From positions 1 through 46,227 of the forward strand of contig NZ_QJRX01000012.1 of NCBI RefSeq assembly GCF_003205495.1: DNA of 46,227 bases, read 5' to 3'. The translations under genes and the position numbers were made by a program. Numbering within the stretch: the stretch's first letter is position 1; every line of letters starts with the position of its first letter. The notes below the pieces were generated by a model that searched no databases, had not been told where the DNA came from, and saw nothing but the letters and a program-made list of their open reading frames with translations. The stretch is from Aquipseudomonas alcaligenes (GTDB lineage: Bacteria; Pseudomonadota; Gammaproteobacteria; Pseudomonadales; Pseudomonadaceae). Positions 34,757 to 43,373 of the stretch are shown in pieces.

Positions 34757-37700
34757 CTAGCTGACTTGTGGCCAGAGGTTGTCGTTCAGCGCCTGCAGCA
34801 CGCTGGCGAGGTTGCCATCCAGATGCTTGTCGAGCAGCCGCAGGCCGCCGTGCTCGCGGAAGGCATCGTTGAGCTGGGTGCTGTCGAGCACCACTTCGTG
34901 CACCAGTTGCTTGGCCAGGCGGTCGAGCCATTTGCGCTGTTGTGGCGTCCAGCCGTGCAGGCCGTAGATGTGCTGCATGGCCTGCTGTACGCGCTGCTCG
35001 AAGGGCAATAGCGCTTCGCCGATGGCGGCCTGGCGGATGTAACCGATGATGCTGGCGGCGATTTCCTGGTTGGTGGCGTTGCGCCAGGCGCTTTTCAGGC
35101 TGGCTTCGCTGAAGCCGGCGTTGTCCAGCAGCAGGCGCACTTCGCGCAGCTGTTCGCGGGTGAGGTCGCGCGGGCGGTTGACCACCACGGCCAGTGCGGC
35201 GGACTGGTTGAGCTGGTTGTGGATGAAGTCGTGGAAGCTCTCCAAGTAGTCGGCGGGCTTCTGGTTCTGCCCGTAGTTCTGTTCGCGCACCTTGAGTTCG
35301 TCGCTGTGGGTGGCGATCACCGGGTAGTTTTCCGAGGCGAGCAGGGCTTTGACGCTGTCGAGCTGCTGCAGCAGGCGGCTGTGGCTGCGGACGAAGTGCG
35401 CGGCCTGCTGCGGGCCGAGCTCATGCAGGTGCTTGTGCAGTTCGGCCGGCGGCACGCCCCAGGCGTCCTGCAGTTCGTCGAGTTTCTGCTTGAGCGTGGG
35501 CTTGCTCTCGGCCTTGTGCTGGGCCTTGCGCAGGATACGCATGACGCGCTGGCCGAGCTGGTCGAGCACGTCGTCGGCGTGGCTGGCGCCCTCGCGGCTG
35601 CCGGGTGCTTCGAGGCTGGCGGGGTTGGCCAGTTCGCTGAGCAGCTGCTCCAGCGGCACATTGGGGTTCTTCACCAGCGGTTGCATGGTGTCGACCGCTT
35701 CCAGCGCGGCATAGAGATCGACGGGGTCGTAGATGCGGAACACGGTCTTGCCGATGTCGTCGCAGCGGCGGGTGGCGCGGCCCTTCATCTGTTCGTAGAG
35801 GATGCGCGAGCGTACCCGGCGCATGAACACCAGGTTGCAGATGCGTGGCACGTCGATGCCGGTGGTGAGCAGGTCGACGGTGATGGCGATGTTGGGGAAG
35901 CGCTCGTTCTTGTAGAGGCGGATGAGCTGGTCAACCTTGTCGCTCTGCCCGGTGATGATGCGCACGGCGGCTTCGTTGTACTGCTCTTCGTAGTGGGCGG
36001 CGAAGGCATCGTCGAGCAGGCGCTTGATGCGTTCGGCGTGCTTCTGGTTGACGCAGAAGATCATGGTCTTCTCTTCGCCGAAGGGGTCGAGCTCCTTGGC
36101 CAGCTCGGTGCAGATCACCTGGTCGAAGGCCTCGGTGATCACGCTGCGGTTGAACGATTCGATGTTGAAGTCGAGTTCGTCTTCCAGCTCGGCGCTTTCC
36201 ACTTCGCCGGTCTGGGTGTCGAGCACGCTGACCGTCTCGCCCTTGGCGAAGTGGATGCCTTCAGCGGCCAGGCGGGTGACGTAGCGGATCGGCGGTTCGT
36301 GGTCGATCAGCCAGTCGTCGGCCACGGCCTCGCGGTAGCTGTAGGTGAACACCGGCTTGCCGAAGATTTCGCTGGTGTGCCGCGCCGGGGTGGCGGTGAG
36401 GCCGATCTTGCAGGCGTCGAAGTAGTCCAGCACGCGGCGGTATTGCGAGAGGTACTGGGCGGTGTCGCGCAGGGCCAGTTCGCCTTCGCTCATGTCCTGG
36501 TCGAGGGTGTAACCGCGGTGCGCTTCGTCGACGATGATGCAGTCGAACTCGTCGATGGGCAGTGGGTTGTCGGACTGGAACACGCGGCGAACCATGGACT
36601 GCACGGTGGCCACCTGCACGCGGGTGGCGGCCTCGGCGGCCATGTCGCCGAGCTCCTTAATGTCGTAGATCTGCGCCAGGGTCTGGTTCTGTTCCAGCGT
36701 CATGTCGTGGAAGGCTTCCACGGCCTGTTGGCCGAGGGCGCTGCGGTCGACCAGGAAGAGAATGCGCTTGAAGCGCTCGGCCTTCAGGAAGCGGTAGAGC
36801 AGGCCGATGATGGTGCGGGTCTTGCCGGTGCCGGTGGCCATGGCCAGCAGGCAGTCACGCTGGTTGTTGGCCAGGGCCTGTTCGACGGCCTGGATGGCCT
36901 TTTCCTGGTAGGGGCGCAGCTTGAGGTAGGCGAAGCCTTCGCTTTTGAGTTTGGCTTCGGCGTCTTCGCGGCTGCGCCTGAGCAGGTCGAGCAGGCCGTC
37001 CGGGGTGTGGAAGCTGGGCAGCGGGCGGCCGGTGTTGGCCGGGCTGCGCAGGTCGCGGAACCAGGTGCCGGACTGTTCGGCCAGCTGTTTGATAAAGGGG
37101 CGGCCGTTGCAGGCGAAGGCGAAGGGCACGTGGAAGTGGCCGCCCTGGCCATCGGCCCAGGGCAGGCTGAGCCCGGCCAGTTCCCAGGCGGGCTGCTGTT
37201 CGCCGCCCAGGGGGTAGTCGCGGGCATAGCGCTCGGCCTGGGGGATGCAGGCGCTGATGTTGATGCGCTTGCGCTTAGCTTCGACGATGGCGATGGGCGT
37301 GAGGCCGGCGAACAGTACGTAGTCGGCACAGGCCTTGGGGCTGCTGGTGGGCCATTCGGCGATGGCTTTGTTCTTGCCCTTTTCCGGGCGCGCGCCCTTG
37401 GCGTGGGTGAGGTCGAGGGAGTCGGCCTCCCAGCCGGCTTCGAGCAGCTGCTGGTCGATGATGATGCGGGTGAGGTCTTCCGACAGGTCGAAGTGGCTGC
37501 TGGCCTGTTGGGTCTTGTGCAGTACCTGCTGAGTGGCCTGGGGTTTGGCCTCCAGCTCCTGCTGCAGGGCTTTGAGGCTGCGCTCGTGTTCGGCGCGCAA
37601 CTGGGCGAGCGCGGCTTCATGGGCGGCGGCCTGTTCCTTGTAACGGCGCGACTCGGCATCCATCTGCTCGGCGAGCACGGCGTATTCCTCGGCCTCGCGT

Positions 37701-38233
37701 TTGAGCAGCGCCGTGAGCTGCTGATTGCTTTCCACCTGCTGGCTGGACTCGTGGAGTTGCGCTTTGAGCTGTTCGATCTCGCCCTGCAGCTCGCGCAGCG
37801 GCGCGCTGGGGTCGCTGGGCATCACGAATGGCCCGGGCTTGAAGTTGCTGCCGGCCTTGCCGAGAGCCTGGTGATACCAGACGCAGAGGGCGCGGGCGAC
37901 CTTGAGGCCGTCGAGGGCTTCGCGGTGCTGGGTGCGGAACTGGTGGGTGGCCTTGTTGCCTTCGATGCGCAGGGTGTGGAACAGGCTGCTGATGCTGCGG
38001 TCCAGCTGGATTTCACGACCGAGCTTGTAGAGCAGGTCGGCCTGGGAGGTCTGCTGGTCGAACTCGATGCCAGCGCGACTGGCCAGATCCTGGGCCAGGG
38101 CTTCGCCAAGCTGGCGCAGTTTGATCAGGGTGGTGTTGGGGTCGGCGGCGAAGACCTGCTCGGCGGTGCTGGCGAGCTGCAGGAACAGGGGATCGTGTTC
38201 CTTGAGGAAGCTGAAGTTACTGCTGGCGGTCAT
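34757..38233 (-). CDS. hsdR: Type I restriction enzyme R subunit (system 2)
   Basis: 1158 residues. Residues 1-120 are a helical DUF4145-like domain (QLRQLGEALAQDLASRAGI, ATHQFRTQHREALDGLKVAR), followed by a coiled coil (about 150-235). The nuclease region has PIAIVEAKRKRI. The SF2 motor has MATGTGKT at 465-472, DEAH at 569-572, TATP, then LLTTGIDVPRICNLVFMR and KGRATRRC; a helical C-terminus follows. It translocates DNA and cuts at unmethylated sites together with the fic-linked hsdM/hsdS. It is the promoter-proximal gene of the cluster; its promoter must lie in 38234-38395. Confidence 0.95.
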   Translation of the reverse strand: MTASSNFSFLKEHDPLFLQLASTAEQVFAADPNTTLIKLRQLGEALAQDLASRAGIEFDQQTSQADLLYKLGREIQLDRSISSLFHTLRIEGNKATHQFRTQHREALDGLKVARALCVWYHQALGKAGSNFKPGPFVMPSDPSAPLRELQGEIEQLKAQLHESSQQVESNQQLTALLKREAEEYAVLAEQMDAESRRYKEQAAAHEAALAQLRAEHERSLKALQQELEAKPQATQQVLHKTQQASSHFDLSEDLTRIIIDQQLLEAGWEADSLDLTHAKGARPEKGKNKAIAEWPTSSPKACADYVLFAGLTPIAIVEAKRKRINISACIPQAERYARDYPLGGEQQPAWELAGLSLPWADGQGGHFHVPFAFACNGRPFIKQLAEQSGTWFRDLRSPANTGRPLPSFHTPDGLLDLLRRSREDAEAKLKSEGFAYLKLRPYQEKAIQAVEQALANNQRDCLLAMATGTGKTRTIIGLLYRFLKAERFKRILFLVDRSALGQQAVEAFHDMTLEQNQTLAQIYDIKELGDMAAEAATRVQVATVQSMVRRVFQSDNPLPIDEFDCIIVDEAHRGYTLDQDMSEGELALRDTAQYLSQYRRVLDYFDACKIGLTATPARHTSEIFGKPVFTYSYREAVADDWLIDHEPPIRYVTRLAAEGIHFAKGETVSVLDTQTGEVESAELEDELDFNIESFNRSVITEAFDQVICTELAKELDPFGEEKTMIFCVNQKHAERIKRLLDDAFAAHYEEQYNEAAVRIITGQSDKVDQLIRLYKNERFPNIAITVDLLTTGIDVPRICNLVFMRRVRSRILYEQMKGRATRRCDDIGKTVFRIYDPVDLYAALEAVDTMQPLVKNPNVPLEQLLSELANPASLEAPGSREGASHADDVLDQLGQRVMRILRKAQHKAESKPTLKQKLDELQDAWGVPPAELHKHLHELGPQQAAHFVRSHSRLLQQLDSVKALLASENYPVIATHSDELKVREQNYGQNQKPADYLESFHDFIHNQLNQSAALAVVVNRPRDLTREQLREVRLLLDNAGFSEASLKSAWRNATNQEIAASIIGYIRQAAIGEALLPFEQRVQQAMQHIYGLHGWTPQQRKWLDRLAKQLVHEVVLDSTQLNDAFREHGGLRLLDKHLDGNLASVLQALNDNLWPQVS

Positions 38234-38322
38234 TGGTCGTCCCTGAACAGCCTGGTCGTGAGGTGAACTCTACCTGTTGCCTGGCGAGCGTGGCCAGGTG
38301 ATCGCTGGCAGTTTGCCGGAAA

Positions 38323-38350
38323 GCAAAGCTGTTTGCCCGGCCAGCTTTGC
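38323..38350. repeat. Inverted repeat in hsdR/MFS divergent region
   Basis: GCAAAGCTG (38323-38331) and CAGCTTTGC (38342-38350) are perfect 9-base arms with a 10-base loop, between the start of hsdR (minus) and the MFS gene (plus). It may be an operator for one of the two divergent genes or a hairpin in the MFS leader. Confidence 0.4.
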
Positions 38351-38395
38351 CTCCGCTAGAGTGCGCCCCTCGTTTTCCTCTTCGGGGCTTGCGCT

Positions 38396-39637
38396 GTGTC
38401 CGCCGAACATTCTGTTTATCGTCAGCCGGGCTTCCTGCCTTTTCTCACCGCGCGGGTGCTGGCGATGTTCGCCGTGCAGATCATGGCCGTTGTGGTGGCG
38501 TGGCAGGTGTACGAGCTGACGCGTGATCCGATGTCGCTGGCTTATGTGGGGCTGGCGCAGTTCCTGCCGATGCTGTTTCTGCTGTTGCCGGCCGGTGATC
38601 TGATCGATCGCTTCGACCGCAAGTGGATTCTGGGGCTGAGCTGGGGCGTGGAGGCATTGTGCGCGGCGGCGCTGCTTGGGCTTTCGGCGAAGCAGGGGCC
38701 GGTCGGTGCTTTCTATATGGTCCTGGTGTTCTATGGCTGTGCGCGGGCCTTCACCGGCCCTGCGCTGTCCAGTCTGCTACCGCAGATCGTGCCGCGCGAG
38801 CGGCTGGCAGCGGCCATCGCGGCCAACAGCATGATAGTGCGCGCCTCGACCATTTCCGGTCCGGTGTTGGGCGGCGGTCTCTATGCGCTGGGCGGTGGTG
38901 AGCTGACCTATGCGGTGTGCCTGCTGTGCTTCGCCGCCGGCGTGCTGATGCTGGCAGCCGTGCAGGTGCGCTACCGCGAGGACAGTCGACCGCTGGAGGC
39001 TACGGCCTGGCAGCGCTTCACCGCGGGCATCCGGTTTATCCGTTCGCGGCCGATCATCCTCGGCACCATTTCGCTGGATCTGTTCGCCGTTTTGCTCGGC
39101 GGGGTGGTGGCGCTGTTGCCGATCTATGCCCATGAGGTGCTGCAGGTGGGGCCGACCGGGCTGGGTATCCTGCGTAGCGCCATGGCCATCGGCGAGGTGC
39201 TGGTGGGCTTCTACCTCAGCCTGCGGCCGTTCAACCGGCATGTGGGGCTGAGCATGTTCGTCGCGGTGGCGGTGTTCGGCGTGGCCAACCTGGTGTTCTC
39301 GCTGTCCAGCCTGTTCTGGCTGTCGTTTGCCGCATTGCTGGTGGCGGGCGGCGCGGACATGGTGAGCATGTACATTCGCTCCTCGCTGATCCAGTTCTCT
39401 ACCCCGGACGCCATGCGCGGCCGGGTGAACGCGGTGAACATGCTGTTCATCGGCTCCTCCAACGAGCTCGGCGAATTCCGTGCCGGCAGCAGCGCCGCCT
39501 GGTTCGGCGCGGTGCCGGCGGCGGTGCTGGGCAGCCTGTGCACGCTGGGTGTAGTGGGCGCCTGGATGGCGGGTTTCCGTAGCCTGCGCCGGGTCGATCG
39601 CTTCGAGGATGCGGCCGTGGAGCGCGCGGCGGCATAG
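38396..39637 (+). CDS. MFS transporter, EntS-like
   Basis: 413 residues with about 11-12 hydrophobic membrane segments and the MFS motif region LIDRFDRKWILGLSW after the second segment. It resembles the enterobactin-exporter (EntS/MFS_3) branch of drug and siderophore exporters, including RGRVNAVNMLFIGSSNELGEFRAG near the tenth segment. The GTG at 38396 is the best start seen, though the ribosome site is weak. It is the first ordinary chromosomal gene right of the defence cluster. Substrate cannot be told from sequence. Confidence 0.85.
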   Translation: MSAEHSVYRQPGFLPFLTARVLAMFAVQIMAVVVAWQVYELTRDPMSLAYVGLAQFLPMLFLLLPAGDLIDRFDRKWILGLSWGVEALCAAALLGLSAKQGPVGAFYMVLVFYGCARAFTGPALSSLLPQIVPRERLAAAIAANSMIVRASTISGPVLGGGLYALGGGELTYAVCLLCFAAGVLMLAAVQVRYREDSRPLEATAWQRFTAGIRFIRSRPIILGTISLDLFAVLLGGVVALLPIYAHEVLQVGPTGLGILRSAMAIGEVLVGFYLSLRPFNRHVGLSMFVAVAVFGVANLVFSLSSLFWLSFAALLVAGGADMVSMYIRSSLIQFSTPDAMRGRVNAVNMLFIGSSNELGEFRAGSSAAWFGAVPAAVLGSLCTLGVVGAWMAGFRSLRRVDRFEDAAVERAAA

Positions 39638-39647
39638 ATCGATTCAG

Positions 39648-39678
39648 CCCAAGCCTGGGCGGGCTTGGGTCCTTTCGT
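39648..39678 (+). terminator. Probable terminator after the MFS gene
   Basis: CCCAAGCC (39648-39655) pairs with GGCTTGGG (39662-39669) around a 6-base loop, 11 bases past the MFS stop, followed by a short pyrimidine-rich run. The T tract is weak. Confidence 0.5.
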
Positions 39679-39732
39679 TGCTGGCGTGCGCCGGAATCCG
39701 GCTATACCTGCATTGACTCCCCCTTTGCTCAT

Positions 39733-39755
39733 CTCTCTATGGATGCCATAGAGAG
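39733..39755. repeat. Perfect 10-bp inverted repeat upstream of the dehydrogenase
   Basis: CTCTCTATGG (39733-39742) and CCATAGAGAG (39746-39755) pair perfectly around ATG, about 70 bases before the SDR start. No T run follows, which argues against a terminator; a regulator site is possible. Confidence 0.45.
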
Positions 39756-39827
39756 GAAGGGGGTTGTTTGATTATGGGTGTCATATAATATGTCGGTCGT
39801 CATCCAACTCGTTTCGGGAGAATCACC

Positions 39828-40616
39828 ATGAGCAAACAAGGCAAGGCGCTGATTACCGGCGCATCCGCGGGTATCGGCGCCACCTATGCCGAACGTCTGG
39901 CTCGGCGCGGCCATGATCTGCTGCTGGTGGCACGTGATCTGGCGCGCCTGGAGGAGATGGCCGGGCGTCTGGCACAGCAGCATGGGGTCAAGGTCGAGGT
40001 GCTCAAGGCCGACTTGACGCAAAAGGCCGACGTGCTGGCCGTCGAGGACAGGCTGCGCGCCGATGCTGAGATCAGCCTGCTGGTGAACAATGCCGGTATC
40101 GCCACCCATGGCACCCTGGCCGAGGCGGATCTGGACCTGGCGGAGAGCCTGATCCAGCTCAATGTGGTGGCGCTGACCCGTCTGGCCTCGGTGGCTGCCG
40201 CCCAATTCACCGCCCGTGGTCGCGGCGCCATCATCAATATTGCCTCGGTGGTTGCGCTGGCGCCTGAGATGTTCAACGCCGTGTACAGCGCGTCCAAGGC
40301 TTACGTACTGAGCCTGACCCAGACCCTCGGCAGCGAGCTGGCCGGCAAGGGGGTACAGGTGCAGGCCGTGCTGCCGGGCGTGACCCGCACCGAGATCTGG
40401 GAGCGCAGCGGCATGGACGGCAGCAAGCTGCCGCCGGAGATGATCATGGAGGTGAGCGAGATGGTCGATGCGGCGCTGGCCGGCTTCGACCAGGGCGAGC
40501 TGGTCACTATCCCGTCGCTGCCGGATGCCGCCGATTGGAAGGCTTTCGTCGCCGCCCGCGGCGCGCTGGGCCCGAACCTGTCGCGCAATCACGCGGCGCC
40601 GCGCTACAAGCGCTGA
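39828..40616 (+). CDS. Short-chain dehydrogenase/reductase
   Basis: 262 residues, classical SDR size. The cofactor loop is TGASAGIG (about 10-17), with NNAG near 87-90 and the active-site YSASK with its upstream serine. It reduces or oxidises a carbonyl/alcohol with NAD(P)(H); substrate not evident. The CGGGAG ribosome site is good. A shared 15-base word upstream of this gene and of the thiolase suggests joint control, which would fit a fatty-acid or aliphatic-substrate pathway, but this is inference. Confidence 0.9.
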   Translation: MSKQGKALITGASAGIGATYAERLARRGHDLLLVARDLARLEEMAGRLAQQHGVKVEVLKADLTQKADVLAVEDRLRADAEISLLVNNAGIATHGTLAEADLDLAESLIQLNVVALTRLASVAAAQFTARGRGAIINIASVVALAPEMFNAVYSASKAYVLSLTQTLGSELAGKGVQVQAVLPGVTRTEIWERSGMDGSKLPPEMIMEVSEMVDAALAGFDQGELVTIPSLPDAADWKAFVAARGALGPNLSRNHAAPRYKR

Positions 40617-40629
40617 GGCCGGAAAGAAA

Positions 40630-40657
40630 AAGCCCCCGAGACCTCGGGGGCTTTTTT
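40630..40657. terminator. Strong bidirectional terminator between SDR and tetR
   Basis: AAGCCCCCGAG (40630-40640) pairs with CTCGGGGGCTT (40643-40653), followed by T's on the plus strand and, read in reverse, by T's from the A-rich left flank. It ends both convergent genes. Confidence 0.9.
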
Positions 40658-40688
40658 ATGCGTCGGTGCAGCCGCTATGGTAACGAGC

Positions 40689-41249
40689 TCAGCCCGCCGT
40701 CTGCTCCAGCAGCAGGTCACGGGTACCGGCGCGCAGCAGTTCCGCCAGCTCGGGGTCGGTGACGCTGCGCGACAGTACCAGGGCGCCGACCATGGCCGAG
40801 AGGATCAGTGCGCTCTGCTTCTGCGCGTCGTCGCCAGAGAGATGGCTGGCGATCAGTGCCAGGCGGTCGCGTACGATCTGGTCGGTGACCGGGCTGGGCT
40901 GGCCGCGCTGGCCCAGCTCGGCGGACATGGTCGGCAGCGGGCAGCCGGCGCCGGGCGACTTGCAGTGAGCGGCGGAGAGGTAGCGCTTGATCAGCCCCTG
41001 CAGTGGCTGCGGGTCCTGCTCAAGCTCCTTGAGGCCTTCGGAGAGCTGGTTGGCGCTCTGCTGCAGGGCCTGCTCGACCAGGTCGTCCTTGGACTTGAAG
41101 TGGGCATAGAAGCCGCCGTGGGTCAGGCCCAGGGCCTTCATCAGCGGCTGCAGTCCGGTGGCCAGCACGCCGTCGCGGCGAAAGCGCAGGGCGGCCTCGT
41201 CGACGATGCGCTGGTGGGTCTTGGCTTTGTGGTCTTCGGAATAGCGCAT
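40689..41249 (-). CDS. TetR/AcrR-family transcriptional regulator
   Basis: 186 residues. The N-terminal HTH (about 10-55) has HQRIVDEAALRFRRDG and LGLTHGGFYAHFKSKDDLVEQAL. The C-terminal ligand domain includes CKSPGAGCPLPTMSAELG; this cysteine-bearing turn is shared by a TetR subgroup that senses electrophiles or small organic compounds, as in NemR-like proteins. Convergent with the SDR. It probably represses neighbouring genes such as the SDR, thiolase or MFS pump. No signal for its ligand. Confidence 0.9.
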   Translation of the reverse strand: MRYSEDHKAKTHQRIVDEAALRFRRDGVLATGLQPLMKALGLTHGGFYAHFKSKDDLVEQALQQSANQLSEGLKELEQDPQPLQGLIKRYLSAAHCKSPGAGCPLPTMSAELGQRGQPSPVTDQIVRDRLALIASHLSGDDAQKQSALILSAMVGALVLSRSVTDPELAELLRAGTRDLLLEQTAG

Positions 41250-41386
41250 GGTGGTCAGTTCCAGGCAGGAATTGAAATGCTGACCTTCATCTTACACCGG
41301 GATCGCGCAGCACGGGCGTGGCATGTCAGCGCGCCTGTCGGGCTGTGGAGCGACTCTGGTGTGGGTGAGCCTTATGAAAGAGCGAC

Positions 41387-41405
41387 CCGGGACGTGGCGT
41401 CCCGG
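41387..41405 (-). terminator. Possible terminator after the thiolase gene
   Basis: CCGGGACG (41387-41394) pairs with CGTCCCGG (41398-41405) around TGG, 16 bases past the thiolase stop on the minus strand, followed in that direction by GCTCTTTC. The T run is short. Confidence 0.45.
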
Positions 41406-41420
41406 ACCGCCCTCTGCGCC

Positions 41421-42551
41421 TTATACGGCCTCGAGCAGCGTGGCCACGCCCTGGCCGCCGGCGATGCACTGGGTGGCGATGGCGTAGCGGCCGCCGGTGC
41501 GCTTGAGCAGCGCGGCGGCCTTGCCGGTGATGCGTGCGCCGGTGGCGCCCAGCGGGTGGCCGAGGGCGAGGGCGCCGCCGTCCAGGTTGACTCGCGCCAT
41601 GTCCAGGCCCAGCTCGCGCACGCAGGCGATGGACTGGCTGGCGAAGGCTTCGTTGATCTCCACCAGATCGATATCGGCGATGCTCAGGCCGGCGCGTTCC
41701 AACACCTTGCGGGTCGCCACCACCGGGCCCATGCCCATGATCTCGGGGGCGCAGCCACCGACGGCGACGGCCTTGATGCGGGCGAGGATCTCCAGCTGGT
41801 GGCGACGGGCGAATTCTTCGCTACATACCAGCACGGCGGCGCTGCCGTCGGTGAGCGGCGAGGAGGTGGCTGCGGTGACGCTGCCGCCGAAGGCCGGCTT
41901 GAGCTGGGCCAGCGCCTCGAGGTTGGTGCCGGGGCGGATGCAGCCGTCTTCGCTGACCACGCCGTCCGGGGTCTCCACGGCGAGGATCTCATCCTTGAAG
42001 TAGCCGAGTTCGCGGGCGCGCACGGCCTTGGCGTGGGACTCGACGGCCATGGCTTCCTGCTCCTCGCGGCCGATGGCGTAGCGCTTGGCCACTTCTTCGG
42101 CGGTATGCCCCATGGCCATGTACACCTGCGGGAAGCTGCTCATCAGGCTGGGGTTGGGGGAGATGTTGAAGCCGCCCATGGGGACGCGGGTCATGGACTC
42201 CACGCCGGCGCAGAGGAAGGCCTCGCCGGCGCCGAGCATGATCTGCCCGGCGGCGAAGTGCACCGAGGTCATGGACGAACCACAGAAGCGATTGATCGTG
42301 GCGCCGCCCAGGGTCTCGGGGAAGCCGGCGCGGAAACTGGCGATGCGGGCTATGTTCATGCCCTGTTCGGCCTCGGGGTAGGCGCAGCCCATGATCACGT
42401 CCTCCAGTTGGCCAGGGTCGAGATCGAGCTTGTTGACCAGCCCTTTCAATACCTGTGCCGCCAGGTCGTCAGGGCGCAGGTTGATCAGGCCGCCTTTCTT
42501 GGCGAAGTGGAAGGGGGAGCGGGCGTAGCCGGCGATCACGATGGAGGTCAT
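41421..42551 (-). CDS. Thiolase family protein (acetyl-CoA acyltransferase)
   Basis: 376 residues from the ATG at 42551, chosen because MTSIVIAGYARSPF aligns with thiolase N-termini and AGGA lies upstream; a longer frame exists but its added residues are not thiolase-like. Nucleophile C90 is in NRFCGSSMTS, the catalytic His in GGALALGHPLGATG, and the second Cys in TQCIAGGQG. It would cleave 3-ketoacyl-CoA or condense acetyl-CoA in beta-oxidation. It lies with a PaaI-type thioesterase 170 bases upstream on the same strand, so a small acyl-CoA module is likely. Confidence 0.92.
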   Translation of the reverse strand: MTSIVIAGYARSPFHFAKKGGLINLRPDDLAAQVLKGLVNKLDLDPGQLEDVIMGCAYPEAEQGMNIARIASFRAGFPETLGGATINRFCGSSMTSVHFAAGQIMLGAGEAFLCAGVESMTRVPMGGFNISPNPSLMSSFPQVYMAMGHTAEEVAKRYAIGREEQEAMAVESHAKAVRARELGYFKDEILAVETPDGVVSEDGCIRPGTNLEALAQLKPAFGGSVTAATSSPLTDGSAAVLVCSEEFARRHQLEILARIKAVAVGGCAPEIMGMGPVVATRKVLERAGLSIADIDLVEINEAFASQSIACVRELGLDMARVNLDGGALALGHPLGATGARITGKAAALLKRTGGRYAIATQCIAGGQGVATLLEAV

Positions 42552-42637
42552 GGCTGTGGTCCTGTGTCGGTTGGGGAGGCGGGATTCGCCGTCCTTCAAA
42601 AAATGATAGATGTAATTCAAACGATCGTATAGATGCT

Positions 42638-42652
42638 GGTTGTCATCTAATT
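42638..42652. promoter_or_regulatory. 15-base word shared with the SDR promoter region
   Basis: GGTTGTCATCTAATT (42638-42652), upstream of the thiolase, matches GGTCGTCATCCAACT (39795-39809), upstream of the SDR, at 12 of 15 positions; the three differences are all T/C. This may be an operator for a common regulator such as the TetR protein encoded between them. Confidence 0.4.
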
Positions 42653-42721
42653 GGTTGTGGGGCAGTTCGGCGATGAGCGGTGCAGCGAGTCCGCTGGCAA
42701 GCCATCGGGCTCGCGCATCGG

Positions 42722-43261
42722 TCAGCCTTGCAGGTCGAGGATCATGCAGGTGGTGGAGCCGACCGCATACAGGCGGTCGTCCACGTCATAGAGGCGGCCC
42801 TCCGCCAGCGCGGTGGAGCGGCCGAGGTGGACGATACGGCCTTCGGCGCGGAGTGGGCCGACCCTGTTGGTGATCGCCCGCACATAGCTGATGCGCAGGT
42901 CCATGGTGGTGTAGCCCTGGCCCGGCTGCAGCCGGGTGTGCACGGCGCAGCCCATGCAGGAGTCGAGCAGGGTCGCCGCGTAGCCGCCGTGCACGCTGCC
43001 CAGCGGGTTGTAGTGGCGGGCGTCCGGCGTGCCCTGGAACAGGAAGCGACCCGGTTGCCACTCCAGAGGGATGAAGTCGACCAGGTGGCCGAAGGGCGGG
43101 CAGGGCAGCTCGCCGCTGCCGATGCGGTCGAAGAATTCCTGGGCGCTCAGTTCGCTGACCTGTTTCAGCGACAGGGTGCCGGGTTCGCCGAGCCGGGCGC
43201 GGGCGGCGCGCTCGGCCTCCTGCCAGATGGCCAGGGTCTGTTCGCGGGTCTGGGCTTGCAT
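42722..43261 (-). CDS. PaaI-type hotdog acyl-CoA thioesterase
   Basis: 179 residues from the ATG at 43261 with GAGAGGAG upstream; an earlier in-frame ATG at 43303 lacks a ribosome site. The hotdog motif NPLGSVHGGYAATLLDSCMGCAVH, then TTMDLRISYVRAI and EGRIVHLGRSTALAEGRL, are those of PaaI/YbgC-like thioesterases. The first 50 residues are a helical extension. It hydrolyses acyl-CoA esters; upstream of the thiolase it could manage CoA intermediates in the same pathway. Confidence 0.88.
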   Translation of the reverse strand: MQAQTREQTLAIWQEAERAARARLGEPGTLSLKQVSELSAQEFFDRIGSGELPCPPFGHLVDFIPLEWQPGRFLFQGTPDARHYNPLGSVHGGYAATLLDSCMGCAVHTRLQPGQGYTTMDLRISYVRAITNRVGPLRAEGRIVHLGRSTALAEGRLYDVDDRLYAVGSTTCMILDLQG

Positions 43262-43373
43262 GGTAGGGGCTCCTCTCGTCTTTTGATGATGGACATAATT
43301 CAATATTTCATATTATGGTCGAAATATAAATGGCGGTTTCGCTTCGAAAGCGCCGCGAGCTCGGAGAACGACC

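Noticed and set aside
35219..38266. A 1015-codon open frame on the plus strand opposite hsdR
   Set aside because: It is the antisense of a clear HsdR gene in high-G+C DNA; its product is low-complexity Gly/Val/Leu/Ala sequence with no motif.
39764..39789. A sigma-70 promoter TTGTTT/TATAAT before the SDR
   Set aside because: The spacer is only 14 bases; the TATAAT may be used but the pair is not a sound promoter call.
40677..42632. A 651-codon plus-strand frame over tetR and thiolase
   Set aside because: Antisense shadow; both minus-strand genes have complete active-site or HTH motifs.
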